From positions 372,001 to 436,000 of the forward strand of contig CM062381.1 in the NCBI GenBank assembly GCA_031310005.1: a stretch of 64,000 nucleotides of DNA, written 5' to 3'. Made by a program: the position numbers and the translations under genes. Origin of the DNA: Dactylellina haptotyla. Taxonomy: Eukaryota > Ascomycota > Orbiliomycetes > Orbiliales > Orbiliaceae. Under the pieces are notes generated by a model, which was not told the origin of the DNA, made no database searches, and saw nothing but the letters and a program-made list of their open reading frames with translations. This document shows, one piece after another, positions 9,921 through 22,400 of this stretch; position 1 is the stretch's first letter; the number at the start of each line of letters is the position of its first letter.

Positions 9921-10487
9921 CTAGGTCTTCCTCGCTACTTTCGGCTTCTTGATCGCGGTCTTAACCCTTCCGACGGGCCACGCATTAGGAATCAGAATTC
10001 CTCCAACTGTATCCCAAACTCCATCGTTCACCTCTAAATACCTCTCTTTAATTTTCAAGGCTCTTCTCCGTCTAGTAGCACGAGCAGACTTGGTTCTATT
10101 GACTCCACCGGCGGGAATATGGGGTACCCTACAAGCGTTCGGTGTTGTTGTAGTAGCACCGTTTAAACTACCACAACGACTCATACATGTCGTTTCTGTG
10201 GCGTCACTATCCATCTCTTCGACCGCAGATCTTGCGAAACACCTGTCCATATCTTGGATCGATCTGATAAGCTTGCTGGTACAGGAGGTTCCTTCAGGTA
10301 GCTGAACAAGAATCTCGTCCGCCGCAATTGAAGTGAGAGATAGAGAAGAGGAGGATGCGAGAGTGCTGACGTCCGGTTGCTCTCTAAAGGATCTGATCCG
10401 CCGAACTAAGTGAGACGAACGAAACCAATTCCGGAACGGAAGAGTGAATTTGAAGTTTTGTCTAGTAGAAGAAGCTGCCGTGGACAT
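9921..10487 (-). CDS. Small orphan protein, 188 aa, basic
   Basis: This is a single-exon ATG frame of 188 residues. The N-terminal third is basic and Ser-rich (a RNWFRSSHLVRRIRSF segment), the middle holds a short helical stretch with Cys residues, and the C-terminal part has a strongly basic block (RATRRRRALKIKER) followed by a hydrophobic/Gly segment (DTVGGILIPNAWPVG). There is no signal peptide or membrane helix. I do not recognise the family. The basic blocks could serve nuclear targeting or nucleic-acid binding, which is inference. The frame is longer than most chance frames here, but an antisense + frame overlaps it, so confidence is moderate. Confidence 0.5.
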   Translation of the reverse strand: MSTAASSTRQNFKFTLPFRNWFRSSHLVRRIRSFREQPDVSTLASSSSLSLTSIAADEILVQLPEGTSCTSKLIRSIQDMDRCFARSAVEEMDSDATETTCMSRCGSLNGATTTTPNACRVPHIPAGGVNRTKSARATRRRRALKIKERYLEVNDGVWDTVGGILIPNAWPVGRVKTAIKKPKVARKT

Positions 10488-11337
10488 GACATCTAATGAG
10501 AAGTATTAGGTACCGGTGCATACTTTCAGGGATCCAGAAAACACAAAGGATGCATATATGTAAGCGTACCATCCACATCATCGTGGCTCGGAGACAAAAG
10601 AGCGTTAAATATGACCCTTTCCATAGAGTCACTATGAGACGGATAAGGGCCATCAAAAGCCATAGTTACGAGTGTACCGGTACCCCCAATCTCAAGATAC
10701 CTCTTCGTATTCGAAACTCGGCCCTCGAAAGAATGGATCGATCAATTCCAAGATCAGGCTTTCAGGGCTGGAGTCACAGTTTTTTCTTGCGAAATCCAAT
10801 TTTATCGCAAGAATATAACGATTGTTGTGAGTCGAAACCAGAGCGAGAGCGCTAGGTTGGCTTGAAACTTCGAAACCTAAGGGATGTACGATGGAACAGC
10901 GGAGGGATTCTAAATACCACTAATAAGGCCTTATATAGAGTCCAACCGAGGACAGTATACTACTAACACGATCTACAGAGTCATTTAGAAATGTCCTCGT
11001 TGATGTTCGCGACGATCTTTGAGCGGCAGAGACATATCACGATATCTTCACGTCTACATCTACACAACACAGCACACGCGGAGTTAAGCGAACTGGCAGG
11101 ATATCAGAGGACAAGTTAAAATTGACTACCGGATATTCTAACATCTAGTTTCTGTTTTATTCATGTTAATTTTTAGTACCGAAGTTGATTTATGAAGATA
11201 CATCTTTCAGACTCTCATTTCGATATTTCCCACCTTTGCTACCACTTTCAAAATCCGACACTAAATCTATGCCCTGCGCTGTGCAGCTGCAGCTGTGCAC
11301 GCGGTGATTCGAAGTCTCGAATTTACAAAACGTAACT
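10488..11337. other. Intergenic, 0.85 kb
   Basis: It lies between the start of the 188-aa gene and the 3' end of the NmrA-like gene. A + frame (10496-10855) of 119 codons is open but has no recognisable features and probably lies in promoter DNA. No RNA gene or repeat is seen. Confidence 0.5.
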
Positions 11338-12267
11338 TCAAGCCAACCAAGTGCCTTCCTTGTTCTTCGGATCCTCGAGCCACTCGCTAATTAGAGTTGG
11401 TTGGACGCCGTACTCCTTCGCACCGTTCCCACCATCAGGATCATGTCCCATTTCCGATAGCTTATGTCTAGGACCATGGATAAAGTGTGTCTTAGATGCT
11501 TCCCATTCATCAGCTGGCCAGTCGTACAACTTGACATCTTTCCCAGTTGCCGCCCTCAATTTCTCCACAATTTGGCGATCCGTGAGCAACTCGGTTCCGA
11601 TGGTTATTTCCTTGTTCCGGAATCTCTCAGGGTCCCGAACCGCTGCAGCCGCAAACTTGCCGACATCGCTGCCGTCGACCCACCATTGAGCAACGTCAGG
11701 ATCAACCGCATTCTTGTAAATATAATCTTTCGGAAGGTCAGGATACATCATGGTGACATAGTTTGGCCGAGCCAAGTTTTGGATAAAATTTGGTGGCTTG
11801 ATAATGGTATAAGCCAAACCAGACTTTCGGACCATATCCTCGATAGCCCACTTCTTCACCCAGTAACCCTTCAAGAAATTGCTATCTTCAAGAGTGCTAA
11901 AAACTTTATCGAAATTCTCTTGAGTGCCGGTCCTGGCAACTGAGCCATATAGCAATTGTTTGACTCCATGACGTTTCGCGGCGTCAACGATGTTTTCGGC
12001 CTGATCGAGGTCCCCTCTCCCACCAGTCAGATCTGGGAAAATCGTGAAGAATACTGCATCAAATCCCTCAGAGAAAGCTTCTTCAAGGGAATCTTTGTTT
12101 CCAAAATCTCCTTTAAAGACTTTGATACTGGCATCCTTGAGAATTTTGGCGGCATCGGAGTCCGTGTCGCGAGTGAAGGAGTAGAGTTGATGATTTGGGT
12201 CGTCTTTCAGGGCTCTGACGAGACCAGATCCCATACAGCCGGTGGCAGATAGAGCAAGGACTTTCAT
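11338..12267 (-). CDS. NmrA-like family NAD(P)-binding protein
   Basis: A single exon of 309 residues. The frame is open 34 codons upstream, but only from a TTG; the ATG at 12267 starts MKVLALSATG, placing the Rossmann beta-strand at the very N-terminus as usual in this family. The dinucleotide loop is SATGCMGSGLVRAL (residues about 7-20), a variant of the GxxGxxG motif. Further family features are the strand-acid segment with FKGDFGNKDSLEEAF, VDAAKRHGVKQLLYGS near the middle, and PPNFIQNL. NmrA/HSCARG proteins are atypical short-chain dehydrogenases that often act as redox-sensing regulators or as NADPH-dependent reductases; no catalytic YxxxK was seen in the standard place, which favours a sensor or non-standard reductase. 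The length (about 300 aa) is typical. Confidence 0.9.
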   Translation of the reverse strand: MKVLALSATGCMGSGLVRALKDDPNHQLYSFTRDTDSDAAKILKDASIKVFKGDFGNKDSLEEAFSEGFDAVFFTIFPDLTGGRGDLDQAENIVDAAKRHGVKQLLYGSVARTGTQENFDKVFSTLEDSNFLKGYWVKKWAIEDMVRKSGLAYTIIKPPNFIQNLARPNYVTMMYPDLPKDYIYKNAVDPDVAQWWVDGSDVGKFAAAAVRDPERFRNKEITIGTELLTDRQIVEKLRAATGKDVKLYDWPADEWEASKTHFIHGPRHKLSEMGHDPDGGNGAKEYGVQPTLISEWLEDPKNKEGTWLA

Positions 12268-13459
12268 TATTGAGGTTATTTTCTCAAACTCGCCTATCAA
12301 GAAAGGTTTTAAAATAGAGTAAAAAGTGAAATTGGTGATATATTTATCCAAAACTAAATATTCTGACAAAATAATATGTGTATTACGTCTCGTCCTGTTT
12401 GGTGATATGAATATGTTCCAATATGGCTAGTGTTAAATTTTAAGATGCGACATAAACCACCTATTATATAGAAACTCCTTACTAATTCTTGAACTCGCCA
12501 TGTTTGTGTATTTTTAACCCCGCATTCGTATTTCGGGACCGTTGAGTCGGTAGATGTCGCAATATGGTAACCTACTTCGCAAACCGGATGTTGAATAATT
12601 GGCAACGCCATTCGCTTTAGGGAAGACGTCGGCGTTCGGGTCTCATATTTGCCCAAGCTTTCCGTCGTGACCAGTCACCAAAGGTCATACTGGGCTTGGC
12701 CAAGACGCACTGCGCAAGCGATTCCGCTGCACATGGGAAACCTAAGTCCCAAGCGATTCTCAGGGGTCAACAGTAACGTAAGCAGGCTACCGAAACTCAA
12801 ACGTCGACTAAGTGACAAGAAAGAAACGTATTGCGAATAAATGTCGCTCGCGATTCGTCACCTAGGAATAGCAGGGACAAATCGGGCCCGTACGAGATGA
12901 TCCGGACCACAAATTGGCCCCGAGAATTTTGTGTTGTCTGGCCTGCGAGACCACTCCGGACCCGATATCAAAGGAAGAGTAGGCTTCCCGACTTCAGCTG
13001 TAATTTGTCTAGCTAGCCAGAACGCTCAGCGCGAAGCAAGCATGGAGTCTTCATTCGTGTTGGAATTGCCTCCGCAACACATGTTGGTAAGGAGCGCGAG
13101 ACCAAACAGACCAACTGAGGTTCTCAAACGCATTCGCTAGATCCCACGAGGCTGCTCTTGTTCACAGGAGCCAGCTATAGCGATAACTAGCATTCGAAGA
13201 ATATTGTAGCAATTGGCGAAACTTGGTAACTTTTTGAGCAGCTGGGAAAGGCTGAATACTCAGCCGCACCCGCCAACGTTCGAACGCGTTCAGAACCAAA
13301 TACTATTTCAGATTGAGATCGATTTCACACGAATCCCGGCTTTGGGCTGTATCTTCATGTCTCTTAAACATCCCCGAAGCACTCCAGCATTTTCCAAGTG
13401 GCTACCTTTTCGTTGCGTATATGAATACAAATTAAGACCAGTTCTTTTCTCAGCACGCT
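12268..13459. other. Intergenic, 1.2 kb
   Basis: No gene is supported. It lies between the divergent NmrA-like gene (-) and the 942-aa gene (+), so it should hold both promoters. Short + frames near 12649-13140 have no family features. Confidence 0.5.
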
Positions 13460-16408
13460 ATGGAACATAGCGTCGGAATCGCCTCTCCAGCCTACTCGTA
13501 TATCACCGAACATATCGATGCCACAAGCAGACCACAAAGGAGCACTGAGAATGCAACTTCTAACAGATCCGAGCTCTCTTCGGCCTTTGATAATGCGGAG
13601 ACCGGCCCTGTGTCAAAAGCTGAAAGCGCCAATGCAATTTTCAAGGATTCTGTGAACTTGGAGTCTGCTATCATTGATCCAATTCCACCGACGTATGCGA
13701 AAACAAACCAAAGTGTAATATCAAATGTAGCCCAGAGGCAACCATACCGTATTCCTTCATCAGCTCCAGTTCCAACAGCCCGGTCGCAAGAGTACATCAT
13801 GGAGCATGTAGATCCAAACGATACTCCCCAGGCAGTTGCAAACACAACACAGAACAAATACTTTGAAGCACTAGCACGGTGGCAGGCAGAGACCGAAGGT
13901 TTACCGACAACGTATTACCCCGAAAATAAGAAGGCGGAACCAATGAGACAGCCACTATTGTTGCTCACAGATCATACCTTGAGTGGTGTCTACGAAGAAC
14001 ATCAAAAACTGCTTTTATCATCGGGCTCCGCTACCGACTATATAACTGAAACTTCAGCGGGTCCGGTGTCGAGAATGTTGGATGAGTGGTTCAAATTCAA
14101 CTATTCCTCAAATTCAAGATTCAAGGGTCTGCCGTTCCCAGAACAATACCAGCCTACAATCGACATGCTTGACCAATTGATTTGCTCGAATCACACAAAA
14201 GATTGCCTCAACATTGACACCTGCTCTCTCAAATCTTTCATACCGGAATATTCGCGCTATCCAACCCATAATATATTTCGATATTGGCACAGTTTTTCAC
14301 GAGAAGAGAGAGATTGGAGGCGACTGCTAGATTTATACCTATGCAGCAGCTGCATATGCCTTCAATATTTCTCTTGGGACTCACCCAAACAATTGGTGTC
14401 ATGTTGCGACCAACTAGAATCTCTCGATACTCCGTTGACAACCCACCCCCTAGCCAATTACATCAAAATATCAAAGTTGCCCTGATTAGAGAACTGAAGG
14501 ATGCAGCTAACAAAAGTTGGATGCGGAAGGCCAATCTGTCCCTCGATGCAGGATACCTCCCGTATGCCAGTTCTGCTCTCGCCTTTTCATACTCTAGTGC
14601 ACCTCTCAAAGAATGTTTGGAGTTTCGAGACCGCCTTCTCGTTGCTTATTGGACAAATAAATATAAATGCGGCTTAAAGGTTCCTCACAATAATATAAAC
14701 GAAGTGTTCAAGCAAGATCTATTATCACTAGAGGCTCCCCCAATTCATGTATCGAAAGACCAAGCAGGCCAAACTAACGAAGTGAGGCCTGCTATGCTTC
14801 ACGGAATGGTTAGCCCCATCCCGCCCGACTTATTGGAGACCTGTATATTCAAGTTAAAAGGCGAAGGGCTACGAAGGTATGAAGTAGCTCTTGCCGAAAG
14901 GCAGTCGGCGATACAAAATTGCCAATGGGGTACTGCATTAGCTGTGATCGATGATACACTAGGCTCGGTATATCTTGGGTGGCAAGAAATTGAAAAGTGG
15001 CTTGCTAGCAAGTTATATCTCTTGAGCGTAACGAAAAACTGGACTGAGTGTACAAAGTTGCTACATCTATTTCAGACGGTGCCTTTAGCTCCTGATAGTG
15101 GCTCCCATTTTACAATGCAGTTAGCAGCGGCAGTTAAGGGATTTTTCAACGGACGTAACTTAACTAACGCAGAATTATGTTGCCACAAAGCTCTCCAGTA
15201 TCCTGAGCCACCGGAAAATGAGCGAGTATGCGATCGGAATGATGTCTATTACGTCCTCTATCGCGTATTATATGCAACTCCATCAAAACGGTTAGAAGGC
15301 GCCGGATACTATCACCAGATATCGCCCCTCGAGGTTCGTGATAAACTAGCGGAGAAAGTATTATATACAGAACGGGGAATCCAATTATTGCGATCTTATG
15401 GGATCAGTGTCAGTGGTGCCGAGGGTACTCTGGTCGGTCTGACAGTCGGATTTGCAAATGCCGTTGAAGCTTCTTTAGACGACATTGAGCTTGTTGCCGC
15501 GCTATTTACCGGTATGTAGTTTTCATTCTCCACCTAAGAAGCGGTTCCCGACCTGACCTCCAATCAAACCTCTAGTAAATCCTTCGTGGGTAGAACACTG
15601 TGCGCCACGTATACACTCTTACGATCAGGACCACGCTTTCAACGTCCTACGGTTCTACGCAGAACGGAATTGCCCTAAAGCCCTTGAATTGGTTTATTCA
15701 CATGCTATTGCATCGGAATACGATCTATCGAGATACAAGGAGATACATTGGTGTCTAACACCGCAAGATTACGGAAATGCTTTCTACTTAGCCGCCACTG
15801 AATCGATACTCTGGTGGGGCAAGCAGATTCGTCGGCTGGCTATGAACGAATACGCCGGCCCTGATCAGAGGAAGAATTATTACACAATGATGCATGTGTT
15901 TCTAGGGAAGGACTGCCTCTACTCATCAAACGAGCTCACGTCAATATGGCCAAATCAGATTAAGCGTTGCCTAACAACGGCCAAACTCGAATCTTTCCTC
16001 ACGATGCTCTCAGAATCCTTTGAGGTTAACACCGAGGTTAGATACGACAAGTACACTACATTGGAACTTGCTTTCAAGGTTCTCCAACGGCATGTGGACG
16101 ATTATTTGTCCCAACTAAACTTGGGAAATAGCGGGGACGAAGTCCGAAAACAGTTATTGGTGGTTGTATATTACTGTGCAACCTGGCTCCTTCAGATCTC
16201 CTCCAAAGGAACTTCAAAGGTCCGAAGTAAATTCAGAAAGATCATTCGCTCAGCTAAGGAACTTGGAACAAAGTACCAAATCGAGTTCGTTGACTATCCA
16301 AATATTGGAAAAGATATCGCACAACAGCCGATGTATGGTTTTCAACAACCCGTATCGCAGCAGCTAGTAAACGGTAATTACATTGTCTATAATGAGAGGT
16401 ATAGGTAA
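13460..16408 (+). CDS. Large orphan protein, 942 aa, three exons
   Basis: Proposed exons are 13460-14397, 14454-15511 and 15576-16408. The second intron is clear (GTATGT donor, TAG acceptor, 64 bp, in frame). The first is inferred because the frame must change between 14284 and 14485; the best fit uses a weak GTCATG donor and a CCCCTAG acceptor, so this junction is uncertain. The ATG at 13460 starts MEHSVGIASP. The N-terminal 150 residues look disordered and carry two or three copies of a YIxEHxD motif. The remainder is helical with many aromatic and Cys residues, resembling alpha-solenoid or TPR-like proteins in composition, but no repeat family is confirmed. No signal peptide or membrane helix. 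Function unknown. Confidence 0.7.
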
Positions 16409-19400
16409 GATGCAATTCGGCAAAAGGCAGCTACTGGTTACGCCTCCGAGCAAGTGCGAAGCTTGAGATGGAACCGAAATCGTACAAGGCCAGTGTCTAC
16501 TTACATTTCTGTAGGATGGGGACTGTCATGTCGCTGAACGTCACTAAGCGAAGCAAAGGTTCAATTGATCGGGATTGTGGGACGGAACTTGGTCTTGCAC
16601 GGATAGCGATCACCCTTGCAAAATTTAACAGCAAGACACGGTACGGCTGGCGGACAGGCACTTGACGCGGGGTAGCTCTCTGAGTATGACTAAATTCGAA
16701 TTCAAGAGAGCTCGCCGTGTCTAGGCTTCAAAGACAATCCCGAGGTTGTTATGCACTCCAACGGAGGGCATTTCTTCCGTAGCCTCCCTCCAGCCTCGCG
16801 CCTCGGCAGCAGCCTTCAACACAAACGCAAGGCAGCTCCCAGCTGTGGCGGAAGGCAAGTTTTGACGCGTTTTCCAGAGAACACGGCACAGGCCCCACCA
16901 AATGACCAGTCCTATAACGCGTGCTTCTATAACCACTCGGGCCTTCTCGTTTGGCGTTCATGTTCGTATTCGCAACCCCGCCTTAGTATTTTGTGCAGGT
17001 ACGGAGAATCGAGTCTCAGGAATTTTACGTCAGCGCGAGACAATGACTTCGATCATCGGAGAGGCGCGAGCGCCCATTCCCACAAGAGAGAACCGCGTTG
17101 GCGGCTTGCCGGAACCTGTATGTAAATTAATCTCAGCTTACTTTTCAGACGAAACCCGAGCTGCATATCCCGAACCGGCAGATATCGCAGATATTAAATA
17201 CCGAGGATTCGGCTTTGGAGAAGTGAACATCATATCCCAGCTATTGGCAGCTCATTCTTCATCTGATATTTGCATTTTCCCATTCGCTTTGCCGGTTGTT
17301 TTTCCGTATTTGTGATTGCTATGTGTATAAATGGCAACTCCCGGCCATAAAGCTGTAACAATGCGTGTGTCGGATCAACTTGGGGTCTGTGGGGTCCGAG
17401 CGGCACCGAGAGATCCACTTCATCGGTGAAACTCTTCGGCTGTTGGGTCTGTTCTTCGAAGGTTCCTTTTCGATGTCTGTGCGGGAAACAAATTATGCAA
17501 TGGAATATCACATTTAAGCTACCTCTGTATACGCTCCGTTAATTGGGTACATTCGAAGCTCCTTTTTGCTACCAAAGCTCTTCAGAACAATTTATAGAAG
17601 CCGCACAGATGATTCCCAACACCGGCAAATGCCCTTGGTGGAGAATTTGGGACGAAATTTGTCGGCTGAGGAACGCAACAGCTTTGACCGCCACCAATTA
17701 ATTCACAATTAGCCAATGCAAAGGCAGTCTCATGCGATAGACTGTACCTGCAGGAAGGTCTCCTTATTTTTATGAAACGAAACTCTAAAGAGCGAAGGAA
17801 GAGCCTCGTTTGCGTTGGCAGGCATTTCCACAAATTGATTGGAGATTGTGGATTCTATGGCACTATATTGCTTCTCGAAGGCTGCCTCTTCTAGAAAACC
17901 TTGGACGGTATCGACTAAATTGTCTTTGTTGCCCCGTTCCCAGGTCCCCGAGATTAAAATTATCCGCTCATTTGGAAGGTTCCATGCTCCTCCTCGGAAG
18001 GTAGCCTCATAGACACAGTCCGTTATCCGACAATAGTCTATTCGAAAATATCTGTGTGAGATGTTGATGAAAGATACGTGTCGTTGTTGATCAAGCCATG
18101 AGGCCCTGTAGATGCCTCGCTGGTAGAGGCTATCTAGGTATGACTATGACATGTTTCTTGCTTCTTGGCCCGAAGGTTCCGAATCCCGCTTCAATACCAT
18201 CGCAAAAACTGAATCTCCTGATACGCTATAGTTTTAGCCTCTGCTCAGGGGCTCCAATATTGCAGAAGTATATTCTATTTGACTGTTGCGGACCGGAGTT
18301 TTCGACGAAATCTGTACTGGGTTCTGAAAAGAGTGGATATCGCCGCACCAAGTTCCAGACGATGCAATAGTCCGTCAGCGACAGGACTAAACCAAACAAT
18401 CTGGGCGGCTTGATCCTAGGTACTAGTAGGTGCTAGTGGCAATCTTCGAGTTATACGATCGGTTCAAGTTGGTTTACGTGCAATAATAATGATATCTTGC
18501 GCATAGATGCGTAGATAGGTTAGTTATGGCCGACCGAAACATAATATTGTTGAAAAGGGATTCCGCATACCTTATGAAGACGCCTTCGAAACCCTCGAGA
18601 TCCTGATATATGCGAGATTTTATCAATTCTGAAGGTGAATATTTCTATAACAGAAGGTTACTTCAAGCATTGTGGAGACTTATTGCGTATGCTGAAGTGC
18701 GTGCATATCAGAACTAGAGGACTGAGGAAGTTTTACCATTTCCATCAGAAAATCTCAGCTCAACTTGATAATATGAGATTTACATAGCAAAATAATAAAG
18801 TAGGTTTCCATAGCTTGGCTGCTATTATCCCTCGCCGACAATTTTTGCCAGGAAAAAGTGAATTTTCTTTGGAAGAATGACCCAAGACTAATTATGGCAC
18901 GAGACAGAGAAATATTCGAAATCTATCTCCGATGCGAGCCCAAGACCAGATATGTCACTAACATCAACATGCTTGTAATACTACCCTGTATTCTCTGAAA
19001 ATTATCTTGGTAGCAGATAATTAAGAGAGTTCATGTTGTTGGGTATCCCAACAGATCTGAGGATCGAAAATTCGACAGCTACATCATCCGCCTCTCAAGA
19101 TACATCCAAACACAGGGATAAGTATCTTCCATTTCTACTTTTCGGCTACGCCATGACCAAATTAAGACTTGAACTCGCCAGAGTTTTATTATTCTATCAA
19201 CCAGCTACCAAGCAATTAAGCTTTCAGAGATATGCCTTGACACTCCAGGATAAATTGAGTGTTCTATTGAGTATTCGAGTGGACAATCACTTGCTATCCT
19301 AGCTGAGAAGTCATCGATTTCTTCCCTCGTAAATTGCTCCTACAGATTAATTTCACACATGGCGAGCATATTCCCGGTTTTAGGGAAGTTGGAGACACAG

Positions 19401-22400
19401 CTGCATGAGACCTATGGCATCTGGGATGCCTCGCCACGCTGATGGGCATCAAGTTGATCAAAGGACAGGCATGCGTTGTTAGAAAGATGCAACATTTCAT
19501 TTCAACCTGCAGGTTAATGCAAGGTGGCTGGTCTACGGAAGAAATCCTGTGCCTAAGCTAGAAGAATATCAGAATGCGGAGTATAGATGTGGAGAACCTG
19601 TTCATGTCAACTGATCTACCCCATTTTGCCGTGTCTGTTTCTCCGCAAATCCAGAAAGGCGTAGACGGCAATGGAGTCTTTCCGAATACTGGAGAGAACC
19701 GGGTCCTTGCCCTCGCAATCTACCCTGCTGAAGATCGATGGAAACATCGGCGAAAACCAGTGGTGTAGCCCAGACGTTGATTTTGGCATGCAAAGAGCTC
19801 TGGAGGCGATTGGTGAGAATATCGTTCAAAACATCCAAGGGTAAAATCGGACTAGCGCTTTCGAAAATCGGTGAGTTCTTCCAGTTAAGAGCGACACAGA
19901 TACCCTGGAAGTGGGACTAGTGGATCCCTTGTGGAAGGGGTATGCTTGCATGTCACAATCTGGACCGGTGAGGAGCGACGATGTTGTTCGGCGTTGCCCA
20001 TCTCATCGGGGATGGCAAAAAAATTTTTTAATGCCCGATGAGTGAAGCATCAGTTTTAGTGTCGATAAGAGTTATAAAATTAAGGAGAGGAAAAAAAATT
20101 TTGCTTCCTACTCAGAGGTACCTTACACTAGGGTGCCTGGGTAGACCTAGGACCCGCAATTTCTATTATAGCTTGTTACATCTAGGCAATTCAGCCGCGA
20201 CAGCATATAGAGAGATAGACGTCGATTCAGAGGGGAAATTGATCCTAGTTTAGGGCCGTGATGCTAAGCAAGGGTTCACCTGGCTTCTCTCCACCAATCC
20301 AGAGGTGGTCTCTTGCGGGACGTTTATGGTGGGGAAAACGCCTCTTCCACAGGTATTCGCGGAGGTCCAGAACTTGTAATTTGAGCTAGCTACATAGGTT
20401 TCGAAACGGAAAGTTATAAGTGGCGGTTTAGTATTGTGAAATCGCCATTAAATGCCGGCTCGAGAGCAAGTGGCTTAGTCTTCAAGTTGTCGGTAAATTT
20501 GCTAGAGAAGTAGCTGAGCGCAGCTTCTTGGTTGTCACAATTTATCGAGCTATTGAAACTTTCGATCAATTTGATTTCGCAGTCACTATTACTATTATGA
20601 CGAATTAAAAAGCGGGGTTCAGGGGCTCGTCTTGTTCCCCATCCAAGACTAAGCCGGACGGATATTTTAAAATATGCGTGCAAACCGCGAGATCTGAGTA
20701 CCACCCATAATGGCGAAGCTATAGCTATAAAATCAGGTGATTACAAGTTTCTTACAAAACAACTCGCAACAGAAGCTCGAAGTATCTATATCGCGAGCTT
20801 GTATTGAATTGTTGCATGTTGCTATCGTGAGTGCTGAACAACATTAACAGGCACCCGCCTCACGACAATTTTACCCTCTCGTTAAGACCTCATCCCTGAA
20901 TTCTTGTATTATCCTACGAGCGGGGTTATACCTAGTGAAAGCTCATAACCGACTCCCGTTACGAGAAATTCTGCGAGCTCATGCAACAAAGTATCACAAA
21001 TAATGTCGTATCCCTCCACGATCGATCATCTGGGGTGCATAATAGCGGTGTGATCCAAGTCACATCTCTTCAAGTAGTAACTCACTAGCCACCCTCATTT
21101 TGTGTTCTTCTAGAAGGTCTGGTAACGTTGGCAACCTGGAACGGACTTCCAAAAGTATCACGAGGACAGACCGTCTGGGGTTTCACAAACACGAAATACG
21201 GAGAACTTCGGAAAAATAGACTACCGATCATCCTTGCCAAGCCCAGGTTGGTTGGCGCGCACGGCCGCAAAATCTTCAGATGACCAGCAAACACACATTC
21301 GCAAAGCATGCTAGCTATACGAGATGTAGCAATATTTTGCTATCGGTTTTTTCAGCTTTTTTTTTTTTTTTTTGTACTACTTCCTGATTCCCCCCTTTAG
21401 AAACAATAAATAATGGAAAGCAGCTGCATACATGCACCACAGCACATGCGCAGGCGCAACCTGCCGCCCGCAATATCCGACACTTCGTCCTGAAACTTCA
21501 GAGGGTAGCCACTCCGGCATAACTTGAGTTTTTCCGAGACTCTGGTGACCTTGGAGCAGCTGTAACATCAGCCCATCGGAGGGAGGTTCGGATATTGCTG
21601 TTCATATTGAGTATATCAGATAAATGGGTTCATAATCCATTAGTATGGGAGGTTGTCGGCATTCTACTAGGATATCCAGTTTCACCTTGATAAGTTTGAT
21701 AAGGATACCTCCAGCCAGCGGAATCGGAAAGCATTCCAACAACCATTTTGGTTGGGCCCAAGAGCCTGACCGGTCAGACTACACTTCGGGTAGATAGAGA
21801 GCTTAATTGCCGTAAGATTTTACTAAGCTAGGTAGCGAGTAAGACGGTGTAGATGCCCCTTAGATACCCTTGGAATTTTCAGGTAGTGATCCTGAACACA
21901 TTTACAAAGCTTGAGGGCATTTGTGGTGCAAAAGAAAAGAAAAAGAAATGTATCCACTCAGCTCCGTGGCTTAAATCGGATTAAAGTTGTTGCGAGACCC
22001 AGTGACAGGCGCCTGCAATCTTAGCCTAACATCTGTTGGCTCCTGTCCAAACCAAGCGATTAGCGCTTTCGCATTCAGTGAGAAATCATATCCTGCACTG
22101 GCCATTCTCCATCCCAAAACATAGGAAATATGTCAAAAATAGACTGGAAAACGGGATGAAAAAACAGGATTGCTCAAGCAATGGCTTGGTGGCGTCCTCG
22201 ATCCCACTTTCTTTGGCGCAGCTCCCGACTAACGAATAAATCTTGCTCTAACTTGGAATAAAATACTTGAAATTTCTTTTCAGTTAAGGTGATCAGGCTT
22301 TCACTGTCAATAATCTCATGATCAAGATCTCTTTCAGGAACCGAGAACCGAGTCGCTTCGCAGAGATATTACGTCAATAAGCGGAACTAGTGAGGGATAT

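Noticed and set aside
16902-17315. 137-codon + frame in the desert
   Set aside because: No family match by eye, antisense frames of similar size, and no splice context.
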